IMG/VR virus record: IMGVR_UViG_3300027721_000038
Span: 1-37,053 of that record
Strand: one strand, 5' to 3'
DNA from: a virus
DNA length: 37,053 nt
Shown here in pieces: positions 36,903 through 37,053 of the stretch (position 1 is its first letter; every line of letters begins with the position of its first letter). The translations under genes were made by a program, and so were the position numbers. Under the pieces are notes generated by a model. That model worked only from the letters and a program-made list of their open reading frames with translations. It was not told where the DNA came from and ran no database searches.

Positions 36903-37053
36903 ATGGCGGATAAAATGACTCATTGCTTTGCCCATCCGGAACAGTGTAAGCCTGAAGTATTTCACTGCCGCAATTGCATTGTCGTTCGTCAGGCAGCTCG
37001 TGTGGCAGCTTTCGTAGGCTTCGCTGTGTTCCTCTATTTGTATTGGGGCCACG
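36903..37053 (+). CDS. Partial ORF, Cys-rich with membrane helix (right edge)
   Basis: ATG 36903 with AGGAG; 50 codons before the window ends, so the C-terminus is unknown. HCFAHPEQCKPEVFHCRNCI holds four Cys and three His in a zinc-site pattern, then AARVAAFVGFAVFLYLYW is a TM helix. Unassigned. Confidence 0.55.
   Translation, partial: MADKMTHCFAHPEQCKPEVFHCRNCIVVRQAARVAAFVGFAVFLYLYWGH

Overview
This window looks like part of a tailed double-stranded DNA bacteriophage genome (Caudoviricetes). Genes are tightly packed with ATGA, TAATG, GTGA and TTGA stop/start overlaps. There is a phage replication and recombination set, virion appendage genes, and many small unknown ORFs each behind its own promoter. 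I saw no integrase, tRNA, rRNA or CRISPR array. GC-rich coding sequence, sigma70-type promoters and an RsmA/CsrA-like protein suggest a proteobacterial, perhaps gammaproteobacterial, host; I cannot name it from sequence alone.

Layout. Positions 1-20 kb are transcribed leftward. They carry a family A DNA polymerase (cut by the window edge), a sliding-clamp-like protein, and a 7-deazaguanine DNA-modification cassette (queE, queC, queD, folE fused to a phosphoribosyltransferase, dpdA). Further right come three proteins sharing a C-terminal domain, a DEAH helicase, a Cas4/RecB-like Fe-S nuclease, a DUF669 ssDNA-binding-like protein, a Sak4-like ATPase, ATP-dependent DNA ligase, two FN3-like proteins, RNase HI, a MazG-like protein, a primase-polymerase/helicase, an HTH protein and small unknown genes. 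Seven direct repeats lie at 18704-18886. The strand switch at 20.0-20.55 kb is AT-rich, has large inverted repeats and DnaA-box-like words, and is a candidate origin/control region.

From 20.5 to 25.2 kb a rightward cassette array holds about a dozen small ORFs. Nearly each unit has its own TTGACN-17-TANNNT promoter, often with an operator-like inverted repeat around the -35 and a GCATCCGGA word in the spacer. Four units end in strong terminators, and three of these terminators are followed by an extended -10 promoter. At 26-27.3 kb is an operon headed by csrA behind a ~290-nt leader with several GGA-bearing hairpins, which looks like a CsrA-binding RNA. 27.4-32.1 kb holds virion appendage genes (collagen-like, large fibre/beta-helix proteins). 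32-37 kb holds a VRR-NUC nuclease, a GNAT protein, small membrane and zinc proteins, a UvrD-like helicase and a partial gene at the edge.

How it fits together: folE-queD-queE-queC would make preQ0 (or its amide precursor ADG) from GTP, and DpdA would swap it for guanine in phage DNA, protecting it from restriction. The replication and recombination genes form the same leftward early block. The cassette array is probably early host-takeover genes under shared regulation, and CsrA may reprogram translation.
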